Of a DNA stretch of 64,000 bases, positions 1-13,600 are shown piece after piece. A program made the translations under genes and the position numbers. The notes below the pieces were generated by a model, which saw only the letters and a program-made list of their open reading frames with translations, searched no databases and was not told where the DNA came from. The first letter of the stretch is position 1. Every line of letters begins with the position of its first letter. This DNA comes from Gordionus sp. m RMFG-2023 (lineage: Eukaryota; Nematomorpha; Gordioida; Chordodea; Parachordodidae), in the NCBI RefSeq assembly GCF_954871325.1, contig NC_088776.1:52532569-52596568 (forward strand), written 5' to 3'.

Positions 1-1721
1 CGTATTTATCATAATTTTAATTACCTAATCGCGGGGAGCGTTGACAATTTGAAGACTTTTGAAGGTTAATAAAAAAAAATATAATATTTGATTTGATTTA
101 AAAATTTAAGGAAAATATCATGACGCGAATCCGATTATAAAGAATTCTTTCCTTTTGTCTTTCTGCCACAGTATTTTTGTGTTAATAAAAAAAAAATTGA
201 ATTCTTTTAAAATATATAAGAAAACTTTAGTCGAACAGAATTGTCCTTAATCTCAGGGCATCTTATAAAAGTTTATCAATGAGGTTTTAAATTTAATATT
301 CTATGCTTATTTTTATCAATGTAACCATTTTCCTTAGTTAAAGTTATCAAAATATTGTCAAAGTTTTCCCAATTTCTCATAAACTAATAGGGAGGGGAGG
401 ACCATGCAAATCGAGCCTATTCTATAAGCTTATAAAAAAAATTTTAATATTTTCTTAATAAAATAAGGATTAAGAAAAACACTAAAAATATAATACTTTT
501 ATGATCTAATAAAAATAATAGGAAATATTTTTTTTAAAAAAATTATATTTAGATAATATAAATAGTATAGGTTCTCACTCATGTGAAGAGATGATTCTAA
601 AAAAAAATGCTTATATATTTAATCTTGTGATATAAAACTCAGATATCTGATAAAATAGATTTCAAGCTTTGATTTGATGGATTATTTATATGGGACTTAA
701 GATAATTATTAAATATCATTCATAAAATTTCCAACATTGTTAAATATTTTAGATCAGCATAACTACAAAATTTATTCGAAATTGTAAATTTCAATTTCGC
801 AATTATATAATTCAAAATTATATTATGGTTTCTTATTTTTATAATTAATAATTTTATATTTTTTTTTATTTAAAAAGTAACGCGCTATTTTACTCAACCA
901 AATTATTATAAATGATAGATATATATATATACTTTATTATTAATACATGTTTTAAACGTTTCTTATAAAAGTTACTTGTAACTAATATAAAATTTATAAA
1001 TTTTAATTAAAGGAATTTAAACGAAATAAAAATATTTATATCCCCCGAAAAAAATATAAAATACAATATAATATTTACACTTATCATAAAATTCTGGGCT
1101 TAGTAAATTTTTATTTGATTTTATTGATAATAACCTATTTTCAAAGTTGGTGTATAAAAGGTATGCTAGTTTTTCTCCAAATACAAGGTTCCCTAAACTA
1201 AGCAAATTTTCTACAGGAGAGATATTTTATCTAATAAACAATAAATTTTAAACTTGGGAAATCGTCTTATAAATTAACATATTTTAAAAAGCAAGTGACA
1301 ATACATCCCCAAAAAAATAATCCTTTTTTTTTCAAAGTAACTACTTATAGTATTTGGCAAAAATGTAACTAATGACAACACTAAATTAATTTATATTTTT
1401 TTTTAAATAACTACTATTGATTTTCATTTCACATTGAACTTTAAACTTGCTAAAAAAACAAAATAAATATTTCGAAATTAATTTGTCTTTTAATTATAAA
1501 TACATATTTTTTTTCAATGACAAACCTCATATAATTTTTATATTATTTTTTAAACCATATTGTAAATTATATTTTATAAATTGATAAAGGCATACCCCAA
1601 AACAAATTACCAATCTAATAACAAAATTTTTCCTATTCTTCGTTTTAGCGAGTCGAATAATTTCATATTGTAGGCCTTTGACTATATTACATTTTTAATA
1701 AAAATATAAAAATAGTTTTGG
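1..1721. other. AT-rich DNA with no recognised gene
   Basis: Only short chance reading frames and homopolymer A/T runs are seen. No repeat end or exon could be supported. Confidence 0.6.
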
Positions 1722-1729
1722 GTTTTCAC

Positions 1730-2668
1730 CTTAGGCGAAGCCGGGTGGGAGGGGGGCAAGGAGAAATCTCCCTTCAGAAATTTATCACTTTTTGTGAATA
1801 TCATATTAAGTTAATAAAAAATATCCCCCTTAGCCCCCCCCCCCTACTACCTGACCATCAAAAATGTATGTATATATTATCTTAAACAATAATTTGAAAG
1901 AAAGGATGTAAAAGTTGATATTTATTTAAACTAAAACTATTCATCATAATTTATACATTTTTGGAAAAAAGCATGCATTTATATATAAAAAAAGTGAACC
2001 AAAAATGTTTTTAAAGAAATGGAATACAAGCCAAAGATAAGTCTTAAGACAAAAGTGAAATTTATTATCATTATATTAATAGATCCATAAAATTACTAAG
2101 GACATCAGAAAATATCTTTTAAAGACATTATGGGATGAATAATATGAAGATTAATTTTTAATATCATTTTTTATTTTAAATAAATAGATGGCGTTAAATA
2201 ATTGAATGCAAATTGTTGCTATATTTATTATCATTGATTAGTAAAATTTGTTAAAATATTACTGTAATATATTCTCTAACTGTCAAATATATTTGTAAAA
2301 GTAGAATTTTACCTAGTATTTTATAACCAATTCTATATAGGAGAGGAATATCAACTATATATCTACTTACTTTTTATAAATAAATTTCTTAAACTTGTTT
2401 GGAATAAATTATTACCATGCTTTTATATTAATGTTTATACAAGTAATTTATTATATTTTATATAAACTAATCATATTTGTTCCAGGCTTATTTTTTTTAT
2501 TAAAATTAACCTCCTATCTTGTAAAAATATTTTATGACTATACATAGACTAAGGTAACCCGGCCAAAGGCCCTCCCAACATGGGGTCTGGGAACGAAGCC
2601 CTCAGAAATTTTTTAACCCCCCAGAAATTTTTAACCCCCCCCCTAGGAAAATCCTGGCTACGCCTATG
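1730..2668. mobile_element. hAT element, degenerate, with 8-bp target duplication (family A)
   Basis: Flanked by an exact GTTTTCAC duplication (1722-1729 and 2669-2676). Inverted ends are CTTAGGCGAAGCC and CATAGGCGTAGCC. The C/G-rich subterminal blocks match those of the elements at 25137-31606 and 48844-50407. The interior is mostly AT-rich, and no transposase is readable. Confidence 0.85.
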
Positions 2669-2684
2669 GTTTTCACAAATTTTT

Positions 2685-2805
2685 TTTGGGGGAGAGCTAT
2701 AGGGGGAAATCTTTATTAGCTTAAAATGATATTTACGAGAACAGGTTTTCGAAGGGGGAGGGGGAATTTCCCTCTTTTCTTCCATTGGTTACGAGACTGG
2801 TGCCC
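2685..2805 (-). mobile_element. Solo end of a family A hAT element
   Basis: The sequence resembles, in reverse orientation, the left end of the 48844 element: a TTAGCTTAAAATGATATTTA core, then G-rich and C-rich blocks, then CCATTGGTTACGAGACTGG. The other end was not found. Confidence 0.55.
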
Positions 2806-5468
2806 AATTGATGCTGAAAAATGAGCGTTTTCTACAATGTATAAAGACTTTTGGATAGGCTGCTTGTTTTAGTCGGTGATGCATTTAATATAAGAATATT
2901 ATTCTTTACAAATTTTTATTAACAACTTTTAAATTCTGATGAGGCCCAACCCCAGTCGGTCTCAGGCAGACATTTTCTCGGACTTGAAACGGTTCGGACC
3001 TCGATTTCAAATTTTGTTTTCGGATCGGAAGGGACTCGGACAAAATTTCAACAAAATTTTATTTAATTTTATTTGATATAAATATCCTTTTCTTGAATAA
3101 CGTAAAAATTTTCTCTATTTCAGGGGTTAGAACTTGTTCCGCTTTCATTAAAATATCGTTATCATCTATTATCGATCCTTCTTTCAATTCTCTTTCATCT
3201 TTCTTATTTGCTTGTATCTTATTTTATTCCCTCAGTTTGTTTAAATATGCGCGTTACCAATAATTAATGAAAAGGATATATCGCGGTTTTACCCATAATC
3301 AGAAATTTATTTTTATTTTTTGATTATCTCATAATCATCTATCCATTCTATAAAGGCCCTGAGTCTGACTTTATTTTTCTTAATTAGACCCGATTAGAGC
3401 AATATTTTTACCCTTTATAGTTAATTTGACATCATCTAAATTGCCTGTTATATTACAACTATTTAGAAACGTTCAATGATTTTAATTTGATAATATAATT
3501 ATAAATATAAATATATAATAAATTTTCAATTGTATTTTATAATAGTTGGACTAGCACATGTTTTTTGCTTGTATTTTAACTAATTAAACAATAACATATT
3601 TTGTATATGGAAGAAATAGTTTTCCACTTTTCCTTCTTACCTTTTCTCCAATACATTCATAACTTTACCTCTCTAATACCATAATAGGATAAAATCTAGT
3701 TACACTCATTTTGTCAAATTACTACTGAGTTAAGGTTTGTTGGTATCCTTGAGAAAAAAATCCGCACAATTATATGAAGGGTGGGCTTTTCATAGAATTC
3801 ACGTTCACTCACCTTGGGCAGGTTTGTGACTGCTAAATAAGATAAGATTAAAATAAGAAGAATATCTTTTAACATTTCGCCATTTTTTGAGTTCCGATTT
3901 TGGCCATATTATAACCTTTTATATCATTTGGTTTTTGTGATATGCCATCGATTACAAGTGTGTTGCAGGTAGAATCTTAACAATATTTATTATAAATGCT
4001 AACTTTTTATATCTAATATTATTTGTATTTGCCCCCTGTGATGCCAATTGGTGTCATTTGAACCAAAAATGTAGCACTTAAGGCCTATATTAATAAAAAA
4101 TATATATATTAAAAAACTTAATTCGATAGAATCTCTATCGGAGCAGCAGGGCTTTACTTTCAATTAAATGCTAACATTTCAGTTTGCGTATTAAATAATT
4201 ATCTAGAAATTCTATCCTTCTTTTTTTTTATTGTTTTTTAAAAACAGGCAACTGACGACAATCAATACATTTTTTTTTCTGATATAAAAATATTTTAAAA
4301 CTTAAAAATCAATAAAAAACCAAAATTCAAAATCTTCTTTGTAATTTATATTACCACTGGGTTCACTAATATTTCGTATTTCGGACTTGTTGATATTTAT
4401 TGTTAGAATGGAAATTGTTGGTTTGTGAAATTTATTTATATAACTATTTTAAAATTATAATTTTTGAATATAACATATTGCAATTTAGAACTTGTACTAG
4501 AAGTTTTGCTAATTGTTTAAAAAAATGGGGGGGGGGGGGGGGGGTAGATTTTAAGATGAGCAAATAGCATTCTTTTTACCCTTCATATGCCCCTATTTTC
4601 CCCTCCCCTTCCTCCATCCCTTTTTAAATTTTAAAGACAAAATATCATTTAAGTAAGGCTAAAAAATATTAGAACTTTTCTGTGCTTCTTAGCAGTTTTA
4701 GTTACACAAGTCAGTGTGAAAAGATGGTTTTCTTCGTAAATTTATATCATCATAAGGACCTCGAATAAAAATTTATTGAAATATTATTTGTAAATATTCA
4801 AATTTTTAATGACCATCTGAAACGCATCAGAGCCATGCTAAGAGTTCTGGCGGCTTAAAAAATGACAAAATAAGCAACTGGATTCGCCATTTAGAAAAAT
4901 GGAACTCATGAATAATCAGTAACATACATAATCCTATAGCCTAAGAGTAATCTTGACAAATTATAACCCTAAATGTTCGAGGAATGGTAGAAGTTGTCAG
5001 GGTTTTTAAAAAAAATTATAATAATTTTTGCTTCTGTAAGCGTATAAAAATTTTTTAATTTATTATATTTTATAATTACATAGGATAACGGGTTGGGGCG
5101 AGTACATAAAAGGGATATTTACTATTTAAAATAAAATTTAGTTCAGTAAATAATTAAAAACAGTTTTAAACCTGATTATCCTTATTTGAAAATTTTGGTA
5201 AACAAATCGCATTTCATTTTAAAAAAATCTTTAAATCTAATATCACGTTCGATATAGCGTTTTTTAAACATTTATTTTTTTTTCCCCTAAAATTTTCATT
5301 TATTTTATTAAATATGAAAAATAAATTTATTACACTGAATTTTCTTAAAAAGTATACATCAATCCATTTTATCATAGCAGAATATTGTGCTCTAACCATT
5401 TTGCTCGATTATAATTATAAAAAATCATATATTTTTATACTATCAATTATTTATTTATTTTTAAATAG
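2806..5468. other. Intergenic or 5' intronic DNA with no supported gene
   Basis: AT-rich apart from a GC-richer patch at 2936-3060 that resembles a worn MITE, and a run of G at about 4528-4545. Upstream exons of the ORP gene should lie here or beyond the window, but none could be identified. Confidence 0.5.
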
Positions 5469-8400
5469 AAAAAATCTTCCAGCGATCATGCCGTCCCACG
5501 AAGATGTCAGTATTTGGAGTATATTGAAGCAATGCATTGGAAAAGTTATGTACCTTTATTTTTATATAACTTTTTTAGTCACGTAGCTTCCTTTTTTCAA
5601 TGCTAATTAGACGGAAGGAGAGCACTGTATAACGGAAAAAAGATATCTTGCCTTCTTTAAACTATAAGGTTTAAGAACCACTAAGAAATTTAGAACTCGA
5701 GGTCTCTCATTGATTCTAAAATAAGGTCATCTCCTTGATTTTATCGAAAGTAGATATGGGGGTATAACGCTTGATGTTAACTAGGGTAAGATGAATGCAT
5801 AGAATAAAGTCTCAAATGGGGAAGGGGGGCAAGATTTTTCTAGAATTTAAACTTTTACAGTTCGAGTCTAAGTTTTCTTTATCTAAGTTGACGTTCACTG
5901 TCCTCTAAATGAAAACTCAATTTAAATCATTTTAATTAAAAGAAATCAAATTTATTTAAAAAAATTTATTGACAGGATTTATCTAAAATAACTATGCCCA
6001 TCGTCTTCAACGAACCACTAACATTTTTACAAAGACTTGCGGAATATATGGAATATTCGCAACTGTTGGAAAAGGCTGATGCCTCAGAAAATCCTATCGA
6101 CCGAATGGAGGTTTGTATGATTATTATATGAAATGGCACTATTTATTTAAAAAATAAACAATTTTATTTGGTAATGATTTTATGGGGTGTCACGAGTATT
6201 AGGTAGGGTAAAATATTGCATTTTAGATTATAGCCATAAATATAATTATTTGCGCGTTATTTTTTTTTTAAAAAAAATCGCTAGTACGTAGCAGCCTTTG
6301 CCGTTTCTGGGTGCGCCACGAATTGGGAAAGACTCGGTAAACCTTTCAATCCTCTCCTGGGCGAAACTTATGAATTCGATATGTAAGGCTAAATGATCAC
6401 TCGAATCTTTCATTTGCAATTATCTGCAAAATTATTTTCTTTTATCATTTACTATTAAAAAATTTTTTTTTTAGTTTGGACCTTATGGATTAGTTTATAC
6501 GGAGGTTTATAGAACATCTTTGTTACAAAAATAATTAGTGTTGTTAAATGACTCGATATGTGCCAATTTTTAAAAACGGCCAATTCAATATTTCAGCCAG
6601 AAAATTATGCCCTAAGCCTCGAGATTTCTTTAATAGATGTTTAAACCTTTTGTGCTATATATGATAAAAATATTATTGAGAAAAATCTTAAGGCTTGCGT
6701 AATAATTTTCTGGATAAAATGTTGAGTTAGCAGAAACGTGCGGTTTAACCACACTAAAAATAATGATAAAATTGCATATTATATATCTAAACTCATTCTG
6801 AACTAAATATATATTCGCAATTTCAAATATTATAACCAACAACTATTTATTATTATTATAATCATCTTAATAAGGAATCTTTTTATATACTAATTGAAAA
6901 TTTTCTTTAAAAAAAATAATTTTCTTTTAAAAAAAAACAGGCCAGAACAAGGTTATACAATGGTATGTGAACAAGTATGTCATCACCCGCCTATTAGCGC
7001 GTTCCACGCAGAGTCTAAAAAATATCTATTTCACGGTTCCATTCAACCTAAGAGCAAATTTTGGGGCAAATCTTTAGAAGTTCAACCACTAGGAGTCATC
7101 AATTTGGAATTACTAAAGTATTTTTTTCTTTTCTTTTAACCACGAAGTAAAAAATTTTATAGTAACTACTTCTATCTACTGATAAATAGCTCAATTCAAG
7201 GAATGTTTAACTAAAGGAAATTTTTTAATTGGATGAAATATATTTAAAATTAAACAAGTATCTGAAGTAAGGAATAGGATTAAAGGTAAGAGAGATATGG
7301 GTTAGCTTTAATTAGAGGTTTGAGGATATGGATCAGGGTTAAGGTAAAAAATTTTTTAATCAAAATTTAATCATTTTTATTAATAACTTGCTTGTCAAAT
7401 CTGACAAGTTTATATTAGGGAAAAAAATCATTTTTCTTTCATACCATTTAAATTAAAGGTTAAATGAAGACGCGAATTATAGAGTAAATAAAAAGTAATA
7501 ATTCTTTTTTTTTAAATATAATTTAGCCATCACGAGTGTTATACTTGGACTAACCCGAATTGCACTATCCACAACATAATAATGGGAAAACTCTGGATAG
7601 AACATGTGATCACATTCTTTCTTGATATTTTATACCATACTAAGCTTTAGTTTTGATAGCATAGGCATATCCAAAATTTTCGTAAAAAAATGGAAGGAGG
7701 ATGAGAGATTTTGGGTGGTTTTTTTAAGAAAAAGGGGACCCCCCCCCCTTTATTAATTACATTTTTTAAGTTATTGTACAATTAATGGCATTCTTAACTC
7801 TTTTTATTCACATATATATATATATATATATTTATATTATATCTATGCGCGAATTAGTCAGGTTCTTTGGATATAACAAATCATACGAATGGTTACAAAT
7901 GCAGCCTAAATTTCAGACCCAATGGGGGTAAAGAGATAAATAGAGTCGATGGATTCGTGTATGATCAGAGGTTTTATATTTTTTAATATTAAATATATTA
8001 TTATTATATAATATAGATAAAAAATTGACATTTTATTTTAATAAAAACAAATGATGTCTTTTGATGTGATTTAAAAGGTAAGTAAGAAAGTTAGTCAATG
8101 GGTAACTAAGGCCAAATATTGATATTTTTTTTATTTAATGGGATGGCCTAATAAAATTATCTTACATCGATACATGTTGATTTTGTGGATAGCAATCGCT
8201 GCGTTTTACTAAAACAAATATCCAAGAATCTTTATTGATTTTACAATACATTTATTTGTAGGAATAATAAATCGAGGGCTTTATATGGTCATTGGAATTT
8301 AGCATTATACTCCACGACCCCTAAAAATTATGAAGATTCACTTAGCAAAAATGTGACAGATAAGATGCTAAGAAGGCGAAGTAGCAGTGTAAAACATAAT

Positions 8401-10636
8401 TTTCTTTTTTTTAAATTTAAAATTTTTTTTTGTAAGGCTATGTCCAAAAATATCAAAAAAAATTTGATTCGCAAACTATAATTCTAGGAAATTTCAAATA
8501 TTTAATTAATTTTTTTTTATTTAGGACATAGCCTTAGTTTTTAAGACTCCGATTCATGCAAATTTCCTTGTATCTTATATTTTTTAAAAATAATATAGTT
8601 TTGCAAGCAATGAGTGAGTTGGGCTAAGAAAATAAATTTTTTTAAAAAAATAAGTTTCATTCACTATTAGGCCACCCCAAAATAAGAGAAAGTAAGAAAA
8701 AAATGTATTTAAAAATGAACAAGGCATCCCAAAAAAAGGATAAAAATTTTATGATATAAAATATAAATTATAGAAATAAAGGAGTTAGAAGTATTTATGG
8801 CAATTGGAATGAGTATCTTAAATCGTCGGAGGCCACATTACTTAAGGATTATTTAACTGAAGATTCTAAAAATATATCGAATTTTATTGCTAAAACTAAA
8901 TCAGTAAGTTACTTTGTTTTCGTTATTTTTAACATTGTTTTTTTTGCATTTTAAGAAATGAATATTTCGTAAACCTAAGTGTTAGATGTACAGTTTGCAT
9001 GAAATTGGGGTCAAATTTACTTGAACATGTATTAAATGTTACAATTACTCGTGGGCCTTATTTATAGTATACGCGATTATAGTTATGATTGCCACGTTGT
9101 ATTATTTATTATTCTCTATTTTGTAGCATAAACATCGTATTGCTAATTCGCAATCAGTGACATATAAATTCTCACATAGACCTACAATTTATTCATTAAA
9201 ATTTTGAAGCACCGTGTTGAATACAAATCAGCTGGACGCCATTTTATTTTCCCATATAAGGATTTTTATTTATACATAAATGAAACTTATGAATGCGGAA
9301 CATCTAAATGGCGTGCCCCCCCCTCCGATTTTAACTAATATATATTTAAATGAATTAGTCTACAGGGCTAGATAGAATTATATGTCATCTTGCTATTTAT
9401 TGTGCTTACTATAAATGACGCCTTAACTTGTTTGATATAACTTGCTTTTTTTATATTTATTAAGCTATCCAAGAAGGCATTCCAATTTCAGGTACAACCA
9501 AAATTATTATTTATTCATATTACTGTTAAATATTTTAAAAAAACACATAATTAAGACATTGTTAGCTGAAAATCCCGGGTTGGTTACAACCGAAGATCAG
9601 GAGAGTCAAGAGATATCAGCAGATTATTCTAAATTTGCAAAATACGTGCTGCAATTACCTCATTCAAAACTCTTGTGGAGTTATACTCCCAAGCCTATCA
9701 ATGCGAAACAGGTCAGTTAATATTAAATGGTTTATCATTTTAATCAGTGTTGTGAACGCGAATGTTAATTTAAACTCTATCAAGCGGATTTTGACAATAG
9801 GAACTAATCAAAACCGATTTTTTGAAAGAGGTTTGGACCCGCTCATGGTTTGATGGGTATCGGTTTCTGTTTATTCTGGGGTCTCAAAATGTCCAACCAA
9901 ACAATTTTAAATTTGTGAACCCTAATTTGGGTTCGATACCTTGATTTTATCAGACTTATACGAGGTTATAATATGACTAAAATAAACTATGAAATATTTG
10001 GGGTTATCTCTAAACTATTGAATATATAATCGGTTACTCGTTCATTCCTCTATATTTGTTTTTAATATTTAGATGTTTAACTTCTCCTACTTCAGCCTCA
10101 TGTTGAACGAACCTCCCTCAAACCCCGAAGAATTACCTGCTACCGACTCACGGTTCCGTCCAGACTTAAGACAATACGAGAACGGAAAAATCGACGCTGC
10201 ATCTAGCTTAAAGACCGCGCTCGAAGAGAAACAAAGGGCCGCCGCCAAAGCTTTAAAGGCAATGGGAGCGGCTGAAATCGCCGCTATTAAAATAGGTTAG
10301 TTCCATCAAATTACTTTAAATTTCCTTTTAATTGAACACAATTATAGTTGTTTTTTAGTTACTCTAAATTTTACTAAACACGAAACCATACATTGAAAAT
10401 GTTATATTTTTGTTTAAAAAAAATTATTTTAAATAGACCCATCCAAAATTTCTAAACTAATTGATTTAAATCAGTTACGCAACTGCGATTTAGTTAAAGG
10501 TCCCTTATGGTTTAGCCCTACAAAAAATCCGTACTTCAAAAGCAATTCCGATAATGTTGATTGGAAGTTTGATGAAAACTATTGGAATAGGAAATACTCG
10601 CAATGCCCTAAAATATTCGATTTACCTACTAATTAA
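5469..10636 (+). CDS. OSBPL2: Oxysterol-binding protein-related protein (ORP), OSBPL1A/OSBPL2-like, 5' end missing
   Basis: Cytosolic lipid-transfer protein that carries sterol or phosphoinositide between membranes (family knowledge). Exons read by eye: 5469-5544, 5976-6110, 6285-6382, 6941-7117, 7527-7605, 7858-7970, then 8262-8388 or 8774-8903, then 9556-9711, 10073-10295 and 10437-10636; all splice phases join. About 460 residues are visible and cover the whole ligand-binding (ORD) domain. Landmarks in order: [57 protein letters not shown], the signature EQVCHHPP (canonical EQVSHHPP), FHGSIQP, TWTNP, YGHWN or [13 protein letters not shown] and a C-terminal region ending FDLPTN then TAA. 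The exon at 5469 enters in phase 2, so at least one upstream exon (and any PH or ankyrin region) is missing or lies undetected in 1-5468. ATTAAA at 10665 and AATAAA at 10888 are possible poly(A) signals. Introns carry small transposons. Confidence 0.96.
6536..6756. mobile_element. 221-bp hAT-type MITE (TAGTGTTGTTAAA family), copy 1
   Basis: Exact 8-bp duplication AAAATAAT (6528-6535 and 6757-6764). Ends are TAGTGTTGTTAAA and a diverged inverse, GGTTTAACCACACTA. It lies in the ORP intron between exons 6382 and 6941. Sister copies are at 51222 and 51991. Confidence 0.85.
8262..8388 (+). CDS. ORP alternative exon A (YGHWN version)
   Basis: 127-nt exon that enters in phase 2 (AG from the upstream exon plus G gives Arg) and leaves in phase 0 before GTAAAA. 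It encodes 42 residues beginning [12 protein letters not shown] and ending RRRSSS. The YGxW block is the conserved part of the ORP lipid-binding core that follows the glycine-rich VDGFVYDQ segment. Exon 8774-8903 encodes the same block in the same codon positions, and entry and exit phases are the same. An alternative donor two bases earlier (A|GTGTAA) would permit serial splicing to 8782. Confidence 0.88.
8435..8534. mobile_element. 100-bp palindromic MITE flanked by TA
   Basis: Inverted ends AGGCTATGTCC / GGACATAGCCT are each flanked by TA, as in Tc1/mariner-type target duplications. The interior is AT-rich and has no coding content. It lies in the 385-bp intron between the two alternative ORP exons and could form a hairpin there. 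Confidence 0.7.
8774..8903 (+). CDS. ORP alternative exon B (YGNWN version)
   Basis: 130-nt exon after a TATAG acceptor. It enters in phase 2 (AG + A gives Arg) and exits in phase 0 at a consensus donor, TCA|GTAAGT. It encodes 43 residues beginning [14 protein letters not shown] and ending IAKTKS. It is the paralogue of exon 8262-8388: residues 1, 5, 8, 9, 11 and 12 match, including Y-G-x-W-N. If it were spliced after exon A it would be read AAA TAA, a stop at codon 2. Skipping both exons would join phase 2 to phase 0 and shift the frame. Splicing exactly one of the two keeps the frame open. Confidence 0.82.
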
Positions 10637-10639
10637 GGC

Positions 10640-13600
10640 ATTTCTATTTCAACATTCGTCGTTTATTAAATGCGTCATGTTATAAAAGGGCATAATTTAT
10701 TTTTTAATGATTTTTGTATCATATATATTTATTATATAAGCTATATCAATCAGTCGAATGATTTTATTGATTAAATTTAAAGCGATATGAAGATTACGAA
10801 TGTATTTTTTTTCTTTTAAAATGAATATTATTGATAAATCCATTATTCATGACATTTGTACATAGTATAAATTATAATTCCAGGTAAAATAAATTTGGAG
10901 TTTTTTCTCTTATTGCACGTATTCTACGATACAGTTAAGAGCTACACTAAAGAGTAAGAAACATGGATCCCAAACTGTAACGAATACCAGTTCGGTTCAG
11001 ATAAAAAATTATAATATCCTTTCGGTTTGAACTTTAAAAAGTCGGCTCAAGCCATTTCGCTTAAAAACATATTAGAATTATGCAAAATTGAAGCAGATAT
11101 CCTCATTGAGATATGAGGCAACTAAGATAGTTTCCTCGAAGGCGAATTGAGTTTTGTAACATTAAAAGAGGATCCATGTCCCCATTAATTTGAGAATTTT
11201 CTTTACCTATCTTAAAAAAAATGATAGCATAGGGGGCCGGTCAAGGAAGTATAAATAATATAGATAAAGTGAAAATTTGATAAGTCGTAGTACTTTTTGA
11301 TCTTTTGGCTGTAATGATTGGATCAATGATTGAGTTAGAGGAAAACTAGGAGACAGAAGTGAAATGTTTTCCTCTAAACCAAGGAATATTTATGAGCCCT
11401 TCTGGCCTTTTCCTATCAGATAGGGATAAGATAACGGGTTTCAGGAGATTTGGGCAATTGCCAGTCCTGATTTGTTGAGATAATAAAGTAGCTCGAACCC
11501 ATTTTTAGAATTTAAACAGGTTAAGTCATGTCCTCTTTTGTGATCGGAATTTTTCCCCCACCCTTTACATTTATGGGGTAGTCATAGGTCACATCCTAGT
11601 CAATTCTGGTCTACTCAGCTTCCCCTTGGATAGCAAAAGTTTAAAATTGATACTATGGACAGCTTCAAGCCATATATGACTAGTTTTGTCTCAAGTATTT
11701 GAGGATTGGAGATTATATCTATTATAAGGAGAAAGAAAAAATTATAGGGTTGAGAAAAATCTATATACGCTAACTTGAAGCTGGTAGCGTCAAATATAGA
11801 AAAATTGAAAGTTCTTTCAATGCTATAAAATTCATCAAAGAAAGTTTCATTTGAGATTCTGCTTTGTAACTTATTCAAATTTTTTGGCTTGAAATATTTG
11901 GAGATAAAATTTGTAATAAAATTGAAAAAAGATGGGAAATACTATAAAAAAGGTGTAAGGAAACTGTGTAGATAAACAAATATCTATTTAATATAAATTT
12001 GAAGATATTATGATAAAATTTTCAATCAATTTCATATAATAATTAACAAAATATCGAATATTAACGTATTCGTTAATTGTAACTATTCTATTCGAAGCAT
12101 AGGCTTAGCATTACTAAACATTTTTATTTAAGAATATGGAACCAAACATATAATTAATGGCGCTGGATTATATTTTTTCATTATGAATGAATAATTTTAT
12201 ATAAAAATATAAAGTAAATTATTTTTTTTTATGCCTATAAATTTATAGATAAATTTAGAATATAATTACTAATCAAGAATCCAAGAGCCGCTTTTTATGG
12301 TCCTCTCTCTCTCCAATTGACTAGTTCCGCAATAGGCAGGGAAACATTAAAACTCATTCTTGGCAAGAAAAGAACTTGACACTGGCAAAAAAGAAAAATA
12401 TGTTAAGCTGCAAGTCTTTAAGCATACAATCCTCCCGAGTGAATATGGTTTTTATCCTTCTTTTAGACTCTATTTTATCGTTCCTTTAAAAAAATTTGAT
12501 TCATACTTATGTTACTTATTGTTCAAATTAATTTTAAATAAAGATACCAAATTATAGGTGTGATAAAAAAATTAATGTTATACGAAGTAAGAATATAATT
12601 TTAATAATGAAATGGTTTATCTTTATTGTTCTCAATATTAAATTAACAAAAACGAATAAATAATGAATACGAGATTAAGTTATCTCTGAAATTAATGATT
12701 GATTTTTAACTCCCATTTCTAAAATATTTGGTCAATTACATTTATTTTAAATTATTAGACTACAATAAATATTTTTTTTTTAAATATATATAATTTGTTT
12801 CCATGTGGAATAAGAATGTATCACATCGTCGCATGAGAATTAGATTATTCTATATCCATATTTTCAAGATGACTTTTTTTTTACAAAAATCAATTTTTTA
12901 TAATTATACCTTTCTGTTTACAAAAAAATCTGAAATATTTATAAAATAATTCAAATTAAATCCGACACTAGAAGAGTAAGCATCCTATTGCAGATAATAA
13001 AAATTTAATTTTTAAAATTGCCCTCCTGTAAAACTATAAAAAGTGGAGATAGAATATTCTAATTTTCAGGCGATATATACAACTTTTAATTTCCTGTAAA
13101 AATACCTCATCGTACTCTGGAACGAATCATGCCTGGCTTTTGTTTCTTAGGTAGTTAGATTTTTTATTACGGTCCATTCATTCTATAAAACATTTCAAAA
13201 AATTTGAAAAGAATGAAGAAGAAAAATTTTAATGTATTTTTACGTCGAGTAGAAGAAAATTCTTTTTAAAAAAGTAATTCACGAAGGAAAAGAGATTGAT
13301 CGAATCGAGTGGCTTCATTGATAATATTGGAAAGTTTTTTTTAAAAAAAAGTTTTCAATCTATTGACTTATAAGAAAAGTGTAAAGATCACTAGATTGAT
13401 ATAGGCTTCAAACATAACATGATCGTAGTTCCAGTGACCGACCACGGGTATTTATTTTTAAAGTTTTTGTAAGAGATCTAAACAAGAAGTTTATTTAAAA
13501 CCCTAATAAATTTTAAATTGGTAACTAGAAAGGAACCTCTAGGCTTAACACCATGGATAGGGAATAACTAATGATGACACGGGTTCTCCTGGCCTCGATC

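Noticed and set aside
2549-2785. 78-codon minus-strand frame rich in proline
   Set aside because: It spans the ends of two hAT elements; the composition is due to the C/G runs.
3062-3215. Minus-strand 50-codon stretch (DDNDILMKAEQVLTPEIEKI) that looks coding
   Set aside because: Short, without recognised relatives or splice context; kept out of the feature list.
4528-4545. Run of G as a possible quadruplex regulatory element
   Set aside because: A single homopolymer, similar to the runs in transposon ends; no supporting context.
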